DNA of 64,000 nt from assembly GCF_018129085.1 (NCBI RefSeq), contig NZ_JAAGBB010000004.1:1-64000 (forward strand). The letters run 5' to 3'. Of the stretch, positions 1-9,400 are shown piece after piece. Each line of letters begins with the position of its first letter. Within the stretch, counting starts at the first letter, position 1. The position numbers were made by a program, and so were the translations under genes. The notes beneath the pieces are model-generated. The model worked only from the letters and a program-made list of their open reading frames with translations. It did no database searches and was not told the DNA's origin. This DNA comes from Plastoroseomonas hellenica. Its GTDB lineage: Bacteria; Pseudomonadota; Alphaproteobacteria; Acetobacterales; Acetobacteraceae.

Positions 1-164
1 CCCGGCGCCGGCCCTGCAGGCGTCGCGCCGCCGGCATAACCGCCGGCCGCTGTCGGCCGCGGCGCGGCGGGCATCGGGGCTGGTGTCGGCCTCGCGGCCC
101 CGCCAGGACCTCGGACGAGCGTCTTGTCGCTGTCGTCCGGTTCAGCGAAAGGATTGTCGCTCAT
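1..164 (-). CDS. tssL: Type VI secretion protein TssL (DotU/IcmH family), N-terminal fragment
   Basis: The minus strand opens a frame at 164 that runs off the window edge, giving 54 residues that begin MSDNPFAEPDDSDKTLVRG. This is the usual cytoplasmic, Pro/Ala/Gly-rich head of TssL, the inner-membrane protein that joins TssJM to the baseplate. The start codon overlaps the tssK stop by four bases (ATGA), so the two are translationally coupled. The transmembrane anchor and any peptidoglycan-binding extension lie outside the window. The identification rests on the N-terminal motif and on the tssK-tssL order typical of these loci. Confidence 0.8.
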   Translation of the reverse strand, partial: MSDNPFAEPDDSDKTLVRGPGGAARPTPAPMPAAPRPTAAGGYAGGATPAGPAP

Positions 165-1498
165 CCGCGGATCGCCCAGAGTTCCATGCGCAGGTTCGGG
201 AAGTCACCGGAGACGTGGAGCGCGAAGGCGCCGGAATTCTGCATCTGCGCCCAGTGCGGCGAGCCACGGTCCAGCTCGAAATAGGTCGCGCCGGCGGTGA
301 AGGGGATCTGGCGCGGCGCCACCGGCAAGGGCCGAATGGCGATGCCGGGCAGCGCCACGTTCACCAGCTCCCGGATATGCTCGACGGCGCCGATCTTCAC
401 CTGGTTCGGGAAGAGGCGGCGGAGCTGCTCGCCCGGCATGTCCGCCTGCACCGTGAGCACGAAGGAGGAGGCGCGGAGCAGGTTGCGGTCGACGATCGGG
501 CCGACGCGCACGCCGAACTTGCGATCCTGCAGCGGGATCGCGACCGCATTGGTCTCCAGCACCGCAGAGAGGCTGCGGCGGATATCGGCGACCACCGGGG
601 CGAAGCTGCGCTGGATGTCGTCGTGACGATAGGCGGGGTAGGCGCTGGCGCGCTTGTCCGGCGCCGTGAAGGTGGCGAGCTCGCCCGCGATCTGCACCAG
701 CGCCGCGTAGAGCGTCTCAGGATGCACATTCGCCGCATCCGCCCAGTGTGCGAGCAGCGGCTGGCAGCGGTTCACCGTCTGCAGCAGCATGAAGTCGGCG
801 ACCTCGGCGACGCCGCGCGATCCCGGCTGGGTCAGCCGCGCCGCCAGCGCCTCGGCGCGCTGCCCGAGCATGCCGACCAGCTCCCCGATCAGGTTGGCAA
901 GCGGCGGCGCCGCGGAGGCGCGGAGGCAGGGCGGGATGAAGCGGTCATCGACCACCACCCGGCGGTCGGCCTGCACCTCGACGACGCGCGCGAGGCCGAT
1001 GCAGGAGAAGCCCGGGCGCTCCTCCGTCTCCAGCATGAAGCGCAGGCGCGGGCGGCCGACCTGGACCTCAGCCGGCAGGGTGGAACCGGAATGCGTGTCA
1101 TAGGCTTCGAAGCTGCGCAGGCCATAGCGCGCCGTCAGCGCGTCCGGCCCTTCCCCGGTGGTCACCTCGGCGGCACCCGGCTGGCGCACCGGCAGCGCCA
1201 AATAGACGATGCAGTTGCGGAGGCCCTCGGGCAGGTCGAGCGGCGGCGGCTGATCGGCGTCACCCGGCACCGCGAAAGGCGTGCCGTCCTCCATGATGCC
1301 GGCGCAGGAGGCGATGGCGAACTTGCCCGCCGCCAGTAGGTCGCGGTCGAGCGCCAGGTCCGTGACACCCCAGGGATGCGGGCGCAGCGGCGCAGCCCGC
1401 ATCTGCACCAGGTGCTCTGCGTAGCGGTCCGCCTGCTGGAAATGCTGCGACCGGAGGAACATGCCCTCCTGCCACACGACCTTGTCGTTCCACGCCAT
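161..1498 (-). CDS. tssK: Type VI secretion system baseplate subunit TssK
   Basis: This 445-residue protein has the family length and the hallmark start MAWNDKVVWQEGMFLRSQHF, followed by the QQADRY segment. TssK is a cytoplasmic trimer that connects the TssEFG baseplate wedges to the TssJLM membrane complex. It lies downstream of tagH (46 bp gap) and overlaps tssL by four bases, in one run transcribed from vgrG leftwards. No truncation or missing segment is visible. The call is secure from sequence and from context. Confidence 0.95.
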   Translation of the reverse strand: MAWNDKVVWQEGMFLRSQHFQQADRYAEHLVQMRAAPLRPHPWGVTDLALDRDLLAAGKFAIASCAGIMEDGTPFAVPGDADQPPPLDLPEGLRNCIVYLALPVRQPGAAEVTTGEGPDALTARYGLRSFEAYDTHSGSTLPAEVQVGRPRLRFMLETEERPGFSCIGLARVVEVQADRRVVVDDRFIPPCLRASAAPPLANLIGELVGMLGQRAEALAARLTQPGSRGVAEVADFMLLQTVNRCQPLLAHWADAANVHPETLYAALVQIAGELATFTAPDKRASAYPAYRHDDIQRSFAPVVADIRRSLSAVLETNAVAIPLQDRKFGVRVGPIVDRNLLRASSFVLTVQADMPGEQLRRLFPNQVKIGAVEHIRELVNVALPGIAIRPLPVAPRQIPFTAGATYFELDRGSPHWAQMQNSGAFALHVSGDFPNLRMELWAIRG

Positions 1499-1544
1499 AC
1501 GGGCCCGTCCTCTTTACGCTGCCGAGCAACCTACCGGGATTTGG

Positions 1545-3314
1545 CTATCGTTTCGATGCCTGTTCGTATGCGCGCGCGAACTCTTTCCCGAAGGCGCTGT
1601 CGAAATCGTCGTCGAACTGGTCGCTGACCTGCTGGTGCAGCTTCTTGTAGGCGTCCCAGAGCTTCTTCTCGCGGCTGGCGCCGAACAACCCGCCGCCACC
1701 CTGGTCGCCACTCTCGAGCAGCGCCGGCGCCAGCTTCTCGAGCAGCGCGCGCGCCGCCGCCTGGGTGGCGGCGAGTGTCGCCACCTGGTGCGCGGTGAGA
1801 TCGGCGACCGTCTCGGCGACCGCGGCCGGCCCCTGCCGCGCACCGGCCGCGATCAGGCCGGCCATGGCCGCCTCATCGGTCGCGGCGAACTTCACCGGGT
1901 TGTTGGCACCGGCGCGCAGCATGGTCTGCTCGATGCGGAATTCGCGCTTCACGTCCGCCCGCGCGATCAGCAACGCGCGCATGCCGGAGACGGCGGCGGC
2001 GAAAGCGGCGCCGAGCGCCTGCAAGGTCTCCTCCGCGCCGGCACGGAGCGGCTGCGGCGGCAGGCCCGCACCGGCGAGGAAGGCCGCGAGGCCGGCGGCG
2101 GCATCACCGCCACCGAGATTGGCCACGGCGACGGCCGGCATCGGCGCCGGCGTGTGCGGCACCGCCGCGACCACGACCGGGGCCGGCGGCGGCGCAACGT
2201 GCTGCTCCGCCGGCACATCCTCATGGAAGGGATCGGTGTCATCGGCCACAAACTGTGACGTTGCCGGCGGCGCGACGGGCAGCGCGGGCGGAACCGGTGC
2301 CGCAAGCGGCGAGGGCGGTTCCGGCGCCAGGCTGAATTCAGCCGGCAATGCACCCGGCGACGGCGCAACCTGGGCCGGCGGCGCATAAGCCTCGGGCACC
2401 GGACGCGGCGGCGGCGGTGGCGCCACCGGCCGGGGCGATGGCGCGGGCGGCGGAGCGGGCCGCGGCGTCAGGTCCAGATCCCAATCGTCCGGGATCGCGC
2501 TCGGCGGTGGCGGCGGGGCGGGCGGCGGCGGTCCCTGGTTCTGTGCCGGCTTCGGCGAAAGATCGAGATCCCAGTCGTCCGGGATCCCGGAGACCTGCTG
2601 CATCGGGCGCGGCGGCAGAAAAGCATCCGAGGTCGATGGCCGATGATCCGGCATCGACTCATTGGCGAAGGGGTCGGCAGCCGGGTTCGCGAAGGGGTCG
2701 GCACCCGGCAGGCCACCGCCGCCCGGCATCCCGCCCGCGCCGCCGCCGCCGTAGTTCGCGCCCGGTGACTCCAGCCCCGGCATCGCGAACGGGTCGCCCG
2801 CGATGCGCGGCGCCATCGGATCCTGCTGGCGCGTCGGCTGCGCGGATTGCTCCCAGCCGCTCACCTGCCAGGCCTCACCGGCCTGGCGGGGCGGCGGCTC
2901 GGCATTCCATTCGGGACGCGGTGGCGGCGGATCCTCCCAGCCCGGTGCCGCCGGGGCCATCGGCATGGCGCTCCCGCCCTGCCAGGAGCCCGCGGCGGCC
3001 TGTTCCACCCGGATCTCGATCTCGTAGGCGCCAAGGCGGATGCGGTCGCCATCGTGCAGCACCGCCGATTGCTCGCGCCCGACCGGCGCCGCGGCGTGGT
3101 TCACGAAAACGCCGTTGGTGGAGGTGTCGCGCACCTCCCATCCGCCGGACCGGAACTCCAGCACGCAATGCTGCTTGGACAGCAACCGATCCGGATCCGG
3201 CAGCACCCAGTCGCAATCGGCGCCGCGACCGATGCGGTAATCGCCACCGGGCACGCGGCGCTGCTCAGGCACCACGCTGTCGGGGCAGCGCAGCACAGTA
3301 AGGGTCAGTTCCAT
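1545..3314 (-). CDS. tagH: Type VI secretion-associated FHA-domain protein TagH
   Basis: The first 105 residues form a forkhead-associated domain, with GRG near 29-31, S46-x-x-H49 and T64-S-T-N67, the set that reads phosphothreonine. The last ~190 residues match the TagH C-terminal domain, with a segment around AFLAGAGL and the helical MRALLIARADVKREFRIE stretch. Between them lies a 280-residue Pro/Ala/Gly linker that carries two copies of IPDDWDLDL (residues 244-252 and 274-282) and ADPFAN repeats. FHA proteins of T6SS loci act in threonine-phosphorylation control (PpkA/PppA) of assembly; no kinase or phosphatase gene is visible here. The gene sits between the DUF6931-like gene and tssK. Confidence 0.88.
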   Translation of the reverse strand: MELTLTVLRCPDSVVPEQRRVPGGDYRIGRGADCDWVLPDPDRLLSKQHCVLEFRSGGWEVRDTSTNGVFVNHAAAPVGREQSAVLHDGDRIRLGAYEIEIRVEQAAAGSWQGGSAMPMAPAAPGWEDPPPPRPEWNAEPPPRQAGEAWQVSGWEQSAQPTRQQDPMAPRIAGDPFAMPGLESPGANYGGGGAGGMPGGGGLPGADPFANPAADPFANESMPDHRPSTSDAFLPPRPMQQVSGIPDDWDLDLSPKPAQNQGPPPPAPPPPPSAIPDDWDLDLTPRPAPPPAPSPRPVAPPPPPRPVPEAYAPPAQVAPSPGALPAEFSLAPEPPSPLAAPVPPALPVAPPATSQFVADDTDPFHEDVPAEQHVAPPPAPVVVAAVPHTPAPMPAVAVANLGGGDAAAGLAAFLAGAGLPPQPLRAGAEETLQALGAAFAAAVSGMRALLIARADVKREFRIEQTMLRAGANNPVKFAATDEAAMAGLIAAGARQGPAAVAETVADLTAHQVATLAATQAAARALLEKLAPALLESGDQGGGGLFGASREKKLWDAYKKLHQQVSDQFDDDFDSAFGKEFARAYEQASKR

Positions 3315-3359
3315 GGCTTTAACCCGGCTGGGTCGTTCTGATCGTCGCCCGCATGGTCG

Positions 3360-3950
3360 TCAGCCCTCCTCCACCTCGACGCGACCGGCACCGCCGGCGG
3401 CGATGGCGCGCGCGCTGTCGAGGAATTTCTCGATCCGCCCGGCCTGACGTTCGGGCTTCACACGCACGGACGCAAGCACCACCGCACCAGCGATCGCGAC
3501 GCCCGTCAAATGTTCACCCGGCGGCACTTCGGCCATGCCCTCCGGGGCCAGGCTGCCGCCCGACCAGAAGGCGCCCATCGCCGCCCAGGCTTCGGCTGAC
3601 TGGAAGCTCGTCCGCTCCGCCGCCTCCGCCGCCGCGCGGCGTATCGCTTCCTCGGGCCGGCGCACCCAGGCCTCGGCCGCCTCCAGCGCCACGATGTCCT
3701 CGGGCTTCAGCGCCGGGTCGGGCACCGAGCGGGCGCACATGCAGGCCCACCACACCGCTTCACGCTTCGGCAGCGCATGCGCCGTGAGACGCGCCGCCTC
3801 CACCAGAAGGCCGGCATCGACCAGGCGCTCGATACCCTGGAGCGCGTTTTCCGCGCCGTTCAGGGCCTCCTCGCCTTCCGGCTCCAGCTCGAGCCGAGGC
3901 AGGAGCGGCGGCAACGGGACGGCGAGCTTGGGATTGATCTGCTGGCTCAT
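3360..3950 (-). CDS. DUF6931-like protein of the type VI secretion locus
   Basis: This 196-residue protein starts MSQQINPKLAVPLPPLL, is mostly helical and acidic, and has no signal peptide or membrane segment. Visible features are a run of short alpha-helices with paired Trp residues (VWWACMCARS), an AWVRRPEEAIRRAA helix and a C-terminal RQAGRIEKFLDSAR helix. The layout resembles the DUF6931 family that accompanies vgrG in alphaproteobacterial T6SS loci; that assignment is from memory and tentative. It starts one base after the vgrG stop, so it is almost certainly co-translated with vgrG. A role as an effector adaptor or baseplate accessory is inference from position only. Confidence 0.6.
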   Translation of the reverse strand: MSQQINPKLAVPLPPLLPRLELEPEGEEALNGAENALQGIERLVDAGLLVEAARLTAHALPKREAVWWACMCARSVPDPALKPEDIVALEAAEAWVRRPEEAIRRAAAEAAERTSFQSAEAWAAMGAFWSGGSLAPEGMAEVPPGEHLTGVAIAGAVVLASVRVKPERQAGRIEKFLDSARAIAAGGAGRVEVEEG

Positions 3951-3951
3951 A

Positions 3952-6057
3952 TCAGTTGATCGACACCACGCCGCCCTTGAGGGTCAGCATACCGCTGCCC
4001 TCGACCGTCGTCATGGGCGCCGAGACCTTGGTCATGATGCTGCCCTTCACGGTCACCATCAGCCCTTCGATCTTGATCCCCATCTGGCTGATCTCGATCT
4101 TGTTCGACCCGACCTTGAGCGTGATCTTCTGCATAGCCTCCAGGGTGTAGCTGCCGGCGTTAACCTTTACCTTACGGTCGCCGGTCTTCACCGTGAGCGA
4201 GGTGTCGCCCATCACCTCGACCGTCTGCTTGCCGAGCGTGACCGTGTTGGTCTGATCGCCCTTCTCGACGGTGTTGGTCTGGTTGCCGGTCTTCACCGTG
4301 TTGGTCTGGTTGCCGGTGTTGACGGTGTTTTCCTGATTGCCGGTGCGGATCGTGGTGCTGTGGTTGCCCTCGATCGTCGTGGTCTGGGTGCCGGTATCGA
4401 CCAGGAAGACGTCATTGCCCTTCCGCACGGTGATGGTGCGGTCGTTCTTGATCTCTTCCTTATGGTCGTGGCCGACATACTCCATGCGGTCATTCTTAAC
4501 GTTGGACCGCTGATCCTTCTGTGCCTGAAGGTACAGCTCCTCGCTGCCCTTCTTGTCATTGAAGCGGATGATGTTCGCCTGCTTGGTGTGGTCCGAGGTG
4601 AGGGCATCCGCCGCCGTCGGGCTGACGAAGCCATCCCCGGCCATGCCGCCTTCCGACGAGCGCGAGAGCATGCCGGCGACGGTCTTATTGGCTGGTAAAG
4701 GCCAGGGAGGCGGACCGTCGGAATTGTAGAGGGTGCCGACGATCACCGGCTTGTCCGGATCGCCGTCGACGAAGCCCATCAGCACCTCGTCGCCGACACG
4801 CGGCAGGAAGAAGCCGCCGCCCCAGGCGCCCGCATAGGGGTGCACCATGCGCACCCGGATCGAGGTGCCGCCCTGGTACTGCTTCTTGCGGTCCCAGAGG
4901 AAGCGCACCAGCACACGGCCCTTGTCGTCGGTGTCGATCTCGCCCTGCCCGACCACGATCGCCGATTGCAGCCCGGGCACCACCGGGCGCGGGCGGGGGT
5001 TGGAGACCCGGAAGGTCCGGTCGGCCGGGATCAGGGTCAACGCCGCGGAATAATGGTGGCCGCCGCCCTCACTGATCTGGGTCTCGTCATAGGCACTGTG
5101 GACCACCTCGGTGACCAGCCAGGTCGCGGACGTGCCGCCGAGCCGGTCCGACACCTTGACGCGCATGCCGGCATGGATGCGCTGGTCGGTGCTGGTCGCA
5201 TGCGCCACCTCCGCCCGCGCTTCGAGCTGCTCCATGAAGAGCTTGGCGGGGTCGACGTCCGGATGGCCATGGATGCCACCGGGCCAGGCGAACATCTCGA
5301 AACTGGCCGAGCCCGCCGTCGGCAGCACGCTCGCCGCCTGCTTCTGCAAGGGGCCGGAAGGCTTGATCAGGTCGTAGTCGACGGTCGTGACCTTGGCCGG
5401 GGGATGCGTGCTCTCGAGCGACCAGGAGGTCAGGCCCTCCTCGAAATCGCCCTCGCCGCGCACCACCAGTTCTCCGGACAGCAGCGGGTATTCGGCATTG
5501 CTGCCGCAGACCATCATCTCGTGGTCCGACTCCTTCTGGTCGAACCAGTAGCCTGCGCCCACCTCGTCCAGCAGGCGCTGGACGAAATCCATGTCGGTCT
5601 CGTTGTACTGGATGGTGTAGGGCCGGAGCACCGTCGGCACGCTGCCGCCGAAGCGGACCGGCGTCGCGCCGCCCTCCCCGATCAGCTCCTGGGCGATGTC
5701 CTTGACCGATTTCTGCTGCCAGGCCCGGCAATCGAGGGTGCGCGACATCAGCCAGAATTTCGGCACCGCCTCCAGCCGATAGACCGCAAGCTCGGCATCG
5801 AGCTGTCCGACCTTGCCGAAACCGCGGCAGATGCCGTGGAAGGTTCTGGTCTTGCCCCCGGGGACCCCCACCGTGAAGCCGACAGGCTTGCCGATCAGGT
5901 CAGCAGGCTTGTGCCCCATAGAGGGGCCGATCAACTCGGCCTGGATCAAGTAGGGCCGGGAAATCGCCTCCTGCACGCGAAGGCTGCGCAGCACCAGGGC
6001 ATCCGCGCCCAGCGGCGTCTTCGCGACCAGCAGCCGCCCGGCCTGAACAATAGGCAT
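3952..6057 (-). CDS. vgrG: Type VI secretion spike protein VgrG (TssI)
   Basis: The 701 residues show the VgrG order. A gp27-like N-terminal half begins at residue 1 (LRSLRVQEAISRPYLIQAEL). A gp5-like OB fold follows near 370-460, containing GRVLVRFLWDRKKQ, HPYAGAWGGGFFLPRVGDEV and GDPDKPVIVGTLYNS. A C-terminal triple-beta-helix needle near 530-660 is built of repeats such as GNQTNTVKTGNQTNTVEKGD. VgrG trimers tip the Hcp tube and puncture the target cell. There is no extra C-terminal effector domain after the needle, so it is probably a structural VgrG that carries cargo through a partner. A GGAGAG ribosome-binding site precedes the ATG at 6057, the first gene of this minus-strand run. Confidence 0.95.
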   Translation of the reverse strand: MPIVQAGRLLVAKTPLGADALVLRSLRVQEAISRPYLIQAELIGPSMGHKPADLIGKPVGFTVGVPGGKTRTFHGICRGFGKVGQLDAELAVYRLEAVPKFWLMSRTLDCRAWQQKSVKDIAQELIGEGGATPVRFGGSVPTVLRPYTIQYNETDMDFVQRLLDEVGAGYWFDQKESDHEMMVCGSNAEYPLLSGELVVRGEGDFEEGLTSWSLESTHPPAKVTTVDYDLIKPSGPLQKQAASVLPTAGSASFEMFAWPGGIHGHPDVDPAKLFMEQLEARAEVAHATSTDQRIHAGMRVKVSDRLGGTSATWLVTEVVHSAYDETQISEGGGHHYSAALTLIPADRTFRVSNPRPRPVVPGLQSAIVVGQGEIDTDDKGRVLVRFLWDRKKQYQGGTSIRVRMVHPYAGAWGGGFFLPRVGDEVLMGFVDGDPDKPVIVGTLYNSDGPPPWPLPANKTVAGMLSRSSEGGMAGDGFVSPTAADALTSDHTKQANIIRFNDKKGSEELYLQAQKDQRSNVKNDRMEYVGHDHKEEIKNDRTITVRKGNDVFLVDTGTQTTTIEGNHSTTIRTGNQENTVNTGNQTNTVKTGNQTNTVEKGDQTNTVTLGKQTVEVMGDTSLTVKTGDRKVKVNAGSYTLEAMQKITLKVGSNKIEISQMGIKIEGLMVTVKGSIMTKVSAPMTTVEGSGMLTLKGGVVSIN

Positions 6058-6242
6058 TTCCCGCTCTCCTCGTCGCCATCATCCAGGCGACATCAGGCAC
6101 AAAGTGGAACATTACGATCTAGTTCTCAATCCCGCTCTTGCCGGGGGGCGGAGCGCTCGCGATGTCTTCAACGGAATTGGCGCGGACCGGCAGGCCGGGA
6201 GGGTTGTCCGCCGCCGGATCATTTCATCCATGAAGGATCAGC

Positions 6243-6288
6243 GCTAGAGCGGTTTCCACTTCGCTGCGCTCGTTGCAACCGCTCTAGC
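6243..6288. repeat. Intergenic palindrome ending in CTAGAGC/GCTCTAG
   Basis: Perfect 12-bp arms, GCTAGAGCGGTT at 6243-6254 and AACCGCTCTAGC at 6277-6288, flank a 22-base loop. It lies in the 290-bp gap between the receiver gene and vgrG, both on the minus strand. No T-run follows it on either strand, so it is not a classic terminator. The same CTAGAGC end recurs at 41275 and 51021. The remainder of the gap (6058-6347) shows no gene. Confidence 0.75.
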
Positions 6289-6347
6289 CCCTTGTTTTGG
6301 CGAGCGTCTCCATCCATTCGGGCGCTTCCACCTGAATGGGATCTTCT

Positions 6348-6725
6348 CTAGGCCCCACACAACCGGGCCAGCGCGGCGGTCAACTCGCCGGGGTCATAGG
6401 GCTTGGCGAGCACCGGGACCCCGCGGTGCCCCTCCGGCAACCCGGCGGCGCCATATCCGCTGGCGACCAGGAAGGGCACGCCCTGCTGGACCAGCGCATC
6501 GGCAACCGGCGTCGATGCCTCGCCCGAGAGGTTGAGGTCGAGCACCGCCGCCTCCGGCAGCTCGGCCTCCAGCAGCGCCAGGGCCTCGGCCACCGTCGCG
6601 GCCGGGCCGATGATCCGGCAGCCGGCATCGAGCAGCGCATCCTCGACCAGCATGGCAACCAGCGCCTCGTCCTCGACGATGAGGATCCGGCGCCCCCGCA
6701 GCAGGGCTTCGTCGGGATGGCTCAC
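6348..6725 (-). CDS. Single-domain response regulator (receiver)
   Basis: This 125-residue protein is a receiver domain with nothing after it. The acidic pocket is E18-D19, the phospho-acceptor is D63 (VLDLNLSGE), and the conserved Lys is K108 (LAKPYD). Such stand-alone receivers paired with HWE kinases act as phosphate relays or competitors rather than as transcription factors. Its start codon overlaps the stop of the upstream kinase gene by four bases, so the two form one operon and are very likely cognate partners. Confidence 0.88.
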   Translation of the reverse strand: MSHPDEALLRGRRILIVEDEALVAMLVEDALLDAGCRIIGPAATVAEALALLEAELPEAAVLDLNLSGEASTPVADALVQQGVPFLVASGYGAAGLPEGHRGVPVLAKPYDPGELTAALARLCGA

Positions 6726-9400
6726 GATTCGCTCTTCTCCTTGCCAACCGCGTCCATGCCAGCCGCGTCCTCGCCAGCCGCGGCAGCGATCGGGAATTCC
6801 AAGGCCGCCACCAGCCCGTCTACTTGGTAGCGAAGCACGACACTCGCCCCCCGGCCAAGCTCGGCCGCCAGCCCCCTCCCCAGGAGCCGCGACCCGAAGC
6901 CCTCATGCCGGGGCGGTGTCACGGGAGGGCCGCCGCTCTCGCGCCAGCACATCTCCGCCCGGCCTTCAGCGGCGATCCGCCACGTCAGCTCGGCCTGGCC
7001 GGTGCTCTCGGGCGACAGCGCCCCGTGCTTCGCGGCATTGGTCGCAAGCTCGTGCAGCGCGAGCGCGAGCGCCAGGGCCTGCCTGGGTCCGAGCCAGAGC
7101 GCCGGCCCATCGAGAGCGATACGCGGCACCTGCCCCGCCCGCCAGGGCGAGAGCACCGCCTCGGCCAAGGCATCGAGCTGCGCCCCCTGCCAGGTGCTGG
7201 CGGTCAGCAGGTCGTGGCCCCGCGCCAGCGCCTGGATGCGGGCGCGGAACACCGGCAGGAAGGCGGCGAGCCCGCCATCCGGGTCGGCATTGCCGCGCGC
7301 CGTCTGCTGGGCGATCGACAGCACCGTCGCCAGCGTGTTCTTCACCCGGTGGTTCAGCTCGGCGATCAGCAGCGCCTGCCGGGTCTCGGCTTCCTTCTGG
7401 CTGGTCACGTCGCGCGCCAGCCTGCCGATGCGTAGGGGGGACGGGGTGCGCGTGGTGTCGCGAATCGGGAAGGCGGCATCGCGCAGCCAGATGGTCACCC
7501 CATCCGCGCGGCGCATCCGGTACTCGATCTCGGAGGAGCGGCCGGCGGCCGCGGCGACCATCGCCTGCTGCAGCTTCTCCCGGTCCTCGGGGGCCACCTG
7601 CGCCATCCAGGCGCCGGGATCGGCGACGAGCTGCGCCAGCGGCAGGCCGGAGAGCTGCGCCGCGGCCGGGCTCACGTAGATGGCGGTGCGGGCGGCCGGC
7701 GACTGGATCCAGACCGCGTCCGGGCTCGCCTCCGCGAAGCGGCGGAATCGCTCCTCCGAGGCGGCGAGAGCAGCGGCGGCGGCCATCGCCTCCCGCCGGG
7801 CGGCCGCCTCCGCCTCCACCTGCTCGCCGAGCGCCTGGGCGGCGGCATATTCATCGCCGACATCGACGAGGACGGAGGCGATGGCGTTCGGCGGTGCCTC
7901 CGGCCGCTCGCGCATCGGCACCGCGGCGACCCTGAGCCAGACCATCTTCCCGTCCGCCCGCCGCAGGCGATAGTCGGCATTGGCCGGCCGTTCCGTGCGG
8001 ATGGCGCGCGCGAGCGGCCGTTCCTCGGTCGCGAGCCGCCGGCCTTCCGCGGTATAGGCGGGCCATTCCTCGGCCCGGTCGGCGAGCACCGAGCCAATCG
8101 GGATCGGCTGGCCCAGGATCTCGACCATGCGGCGGTTGATGAACAGCAGCCGGCCGCTTCCGGCATCGGTCAGCGCCACGCCGACGGTCAGGTGATCGAG
8201 CACGCTGAGCAGCCGCGCCTCGCTCGCTTCCCGCGCCGCTTCGCGCTCGTCGCGCTCGGCGGCGGCGGCTGCGATGGCGCGGCACACCGCGTCGATCTCC
8301 CGGATGTCCGAACGCGGCAGCGGCACCGTCGCGCCGCGGACGCCGAGCGCCGTCGCGCTCCGCTCCAGCGCCGAGAGCGGACGGACGATGCGCCGGGCGC
8401 CCCAGATCGAGATCGTCAACGGCACCAGCAGGGCAAAGAGGCCACCGCCCGCCAGCACCGGCCACAGCGCCCGGGCGAAGGCGCCGTCCACAGCCTCGGC
8501 CGGCACGCCGACCATCACCGTCCAGCCGGTCGCGGCGATCCGGCGCCAAGCGACATCGACGGGCGCTCCCTCCCGGCTGAGGCCGCGCCGCCAGCCGGAG
8601 GTGGCGGCACCGAGCACGAAGCGTGTCTCCGGATGGACGAACTGGCCGACGAAGCGTTCGGGATTGGGGACGCGCGCCAGGATACGGCCTTCCCCATCGG
8701 CGACGTCGGCGACCCAGCCGGGCGGCAGCGCCACCCGGCCAAGGGCGGCCGACCAGACGCCGATGGCGTCCGAATGCAGCACGAGTTGCTGGCCGCCGGA
8801 ACCAGGCAGCGCCAGGATCAGCGGCACGCGCCCGGCGCCGGTCCCGGAATCGATCTCGAAGCGGCCGACCGTGACGCTGCCTGGCACCGCACGCGGGTTC
8901 GCAGGCTCCATGCTGAAGCCCACGCCCATGAGCGCGCCGAGCGCCTCCGCCTGGGCTCGCAATGCCTGCGGATCGCGGACCGCGCCGGGGGCAGCGGTGC
9001 CGAGCGCAGTCAGAGCGGCGCTGAGCGCCGTCAGGTCACGCTCGACGGCCGCTGCGACCGCTCGCGCCGCCTCTGTGCCGTCGCGGCTGATCGCGGCGCG
9101 CTCCGCCTCGGCCATGCGCCAAGCGACGAGCCCGGCGAAGCTCCAGACCGGGAGCAGCAGGACAAGGACCAGCACCGCCAGGCGGCTGCGGATGCCGCGC
9201 CTGGCCGCCTCCGCCTGGCCGGGCACGGCGGGAGCCGATACCTCGCCGCCAGCCTGGAACTCGCGAAACCCGTCCAAGCGATGCCCCGCAAACCGATCCG
9301 CCCCGGTCGCGGATGCCGGCGAGGCCTGGCCGTCACGGCGCGGTGGCGCCAAACCGGTCAGGCGTCGATGGATCGGGGAATCCGGGGGCGGATCAAGCAC
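6722..9400 (-). CDS. Membrane-bound HWE-family sensor histidine kinase with PAS domains
   Basis: As drawn the protein has 892 residues. A membrane helix (about 74-94) and a second one (about 310-335, followed by IVRPLSALERS of a HAMP-like region) enclose a periplasmic sensor of dCache type. Two PAS domains follow, each with a PAC-type RRADG element. The C-terminus is an HWE kinase: phospho-acceptor H684 in LNHRVKN, HELATNAAKHG, and the diagnostic CWRE motif. The first ~65 residues are Pro/Arg/Ala-rich and unlike a signal anchor, so the true start may be further downstream. It is translationally coupled to the receiver gene at 6348-6725. The ligand is unknown. Confidence 0.87.
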   Translation of the reverse strand: MLDPPPDSPIHRRLTGLAPPRRDGQASPASATGADRFAGHRLDGFREFQAGGEVSAPAVPGQAEAARRGIRSRLAVLVLVLLLPVWSFAGLVAWRMAEAERAAISRDGTEAARAVAAAVERDLTALSAALTALGTAAPGAVRDPQALRAQAEALGALMGVGFSMEPANPRAVPGSVTVGRFEIDSGTGAGRVPLILALPGSGGQQLVLHSDAIGVWSAALGRVALPPGWVADVADGEGRILARVPNPERFVGQFVHPETRFVLGAATSGWRRGLSREGAPVDVAWRRIAATGWTVMVGVPAEAVDGAFARALWPVLAGGGLFALLVPLTISIWGARRIVRPLSALERSATALGVRGATVPLPRSDIREIDAVCRAIAAAAAERDEREAAREASEARLLSVLDHLTVGVALTDAGSGRLLFINRRMVEILGQPIPIGSVLADRAEEWPAYTAEGRRLATEERPLARAIRTERPANADYRLRRADGKMVWLRVAAVPMRERPEAPPNAIASVLVDVGDEYAAAQALGEQVEAEAAARREAMAAAAALAASEERFRRFAEASPDAVWIQSPAARTAIYVSPAAAQLSGLPLAQLVADPGAWMAQVAPEDREKLQQAMVAAAAGRSSEIEYRMRRADGVTIWLRDAAFPIRDTTRTPSPLRIGRLARDVTSQKEAETRQALLIAELNHRVKNTLATVLSIAQQTARGNADPDGGLAAFLPVFRARIQALARGHDLLTASTWQGAQLDALAEAVLSPWRAGQVPRIALDGPALWLGPRQALALALALHELATNAAKHGALSPESTGQAELTWRIAAEGRAEMCWRESGGPPVTPPRHEGFGSRLLGRGLAAELGRGASVVLRYQVDGLVAALEFPIAAAAGEDAAGMDAVGKEKSES

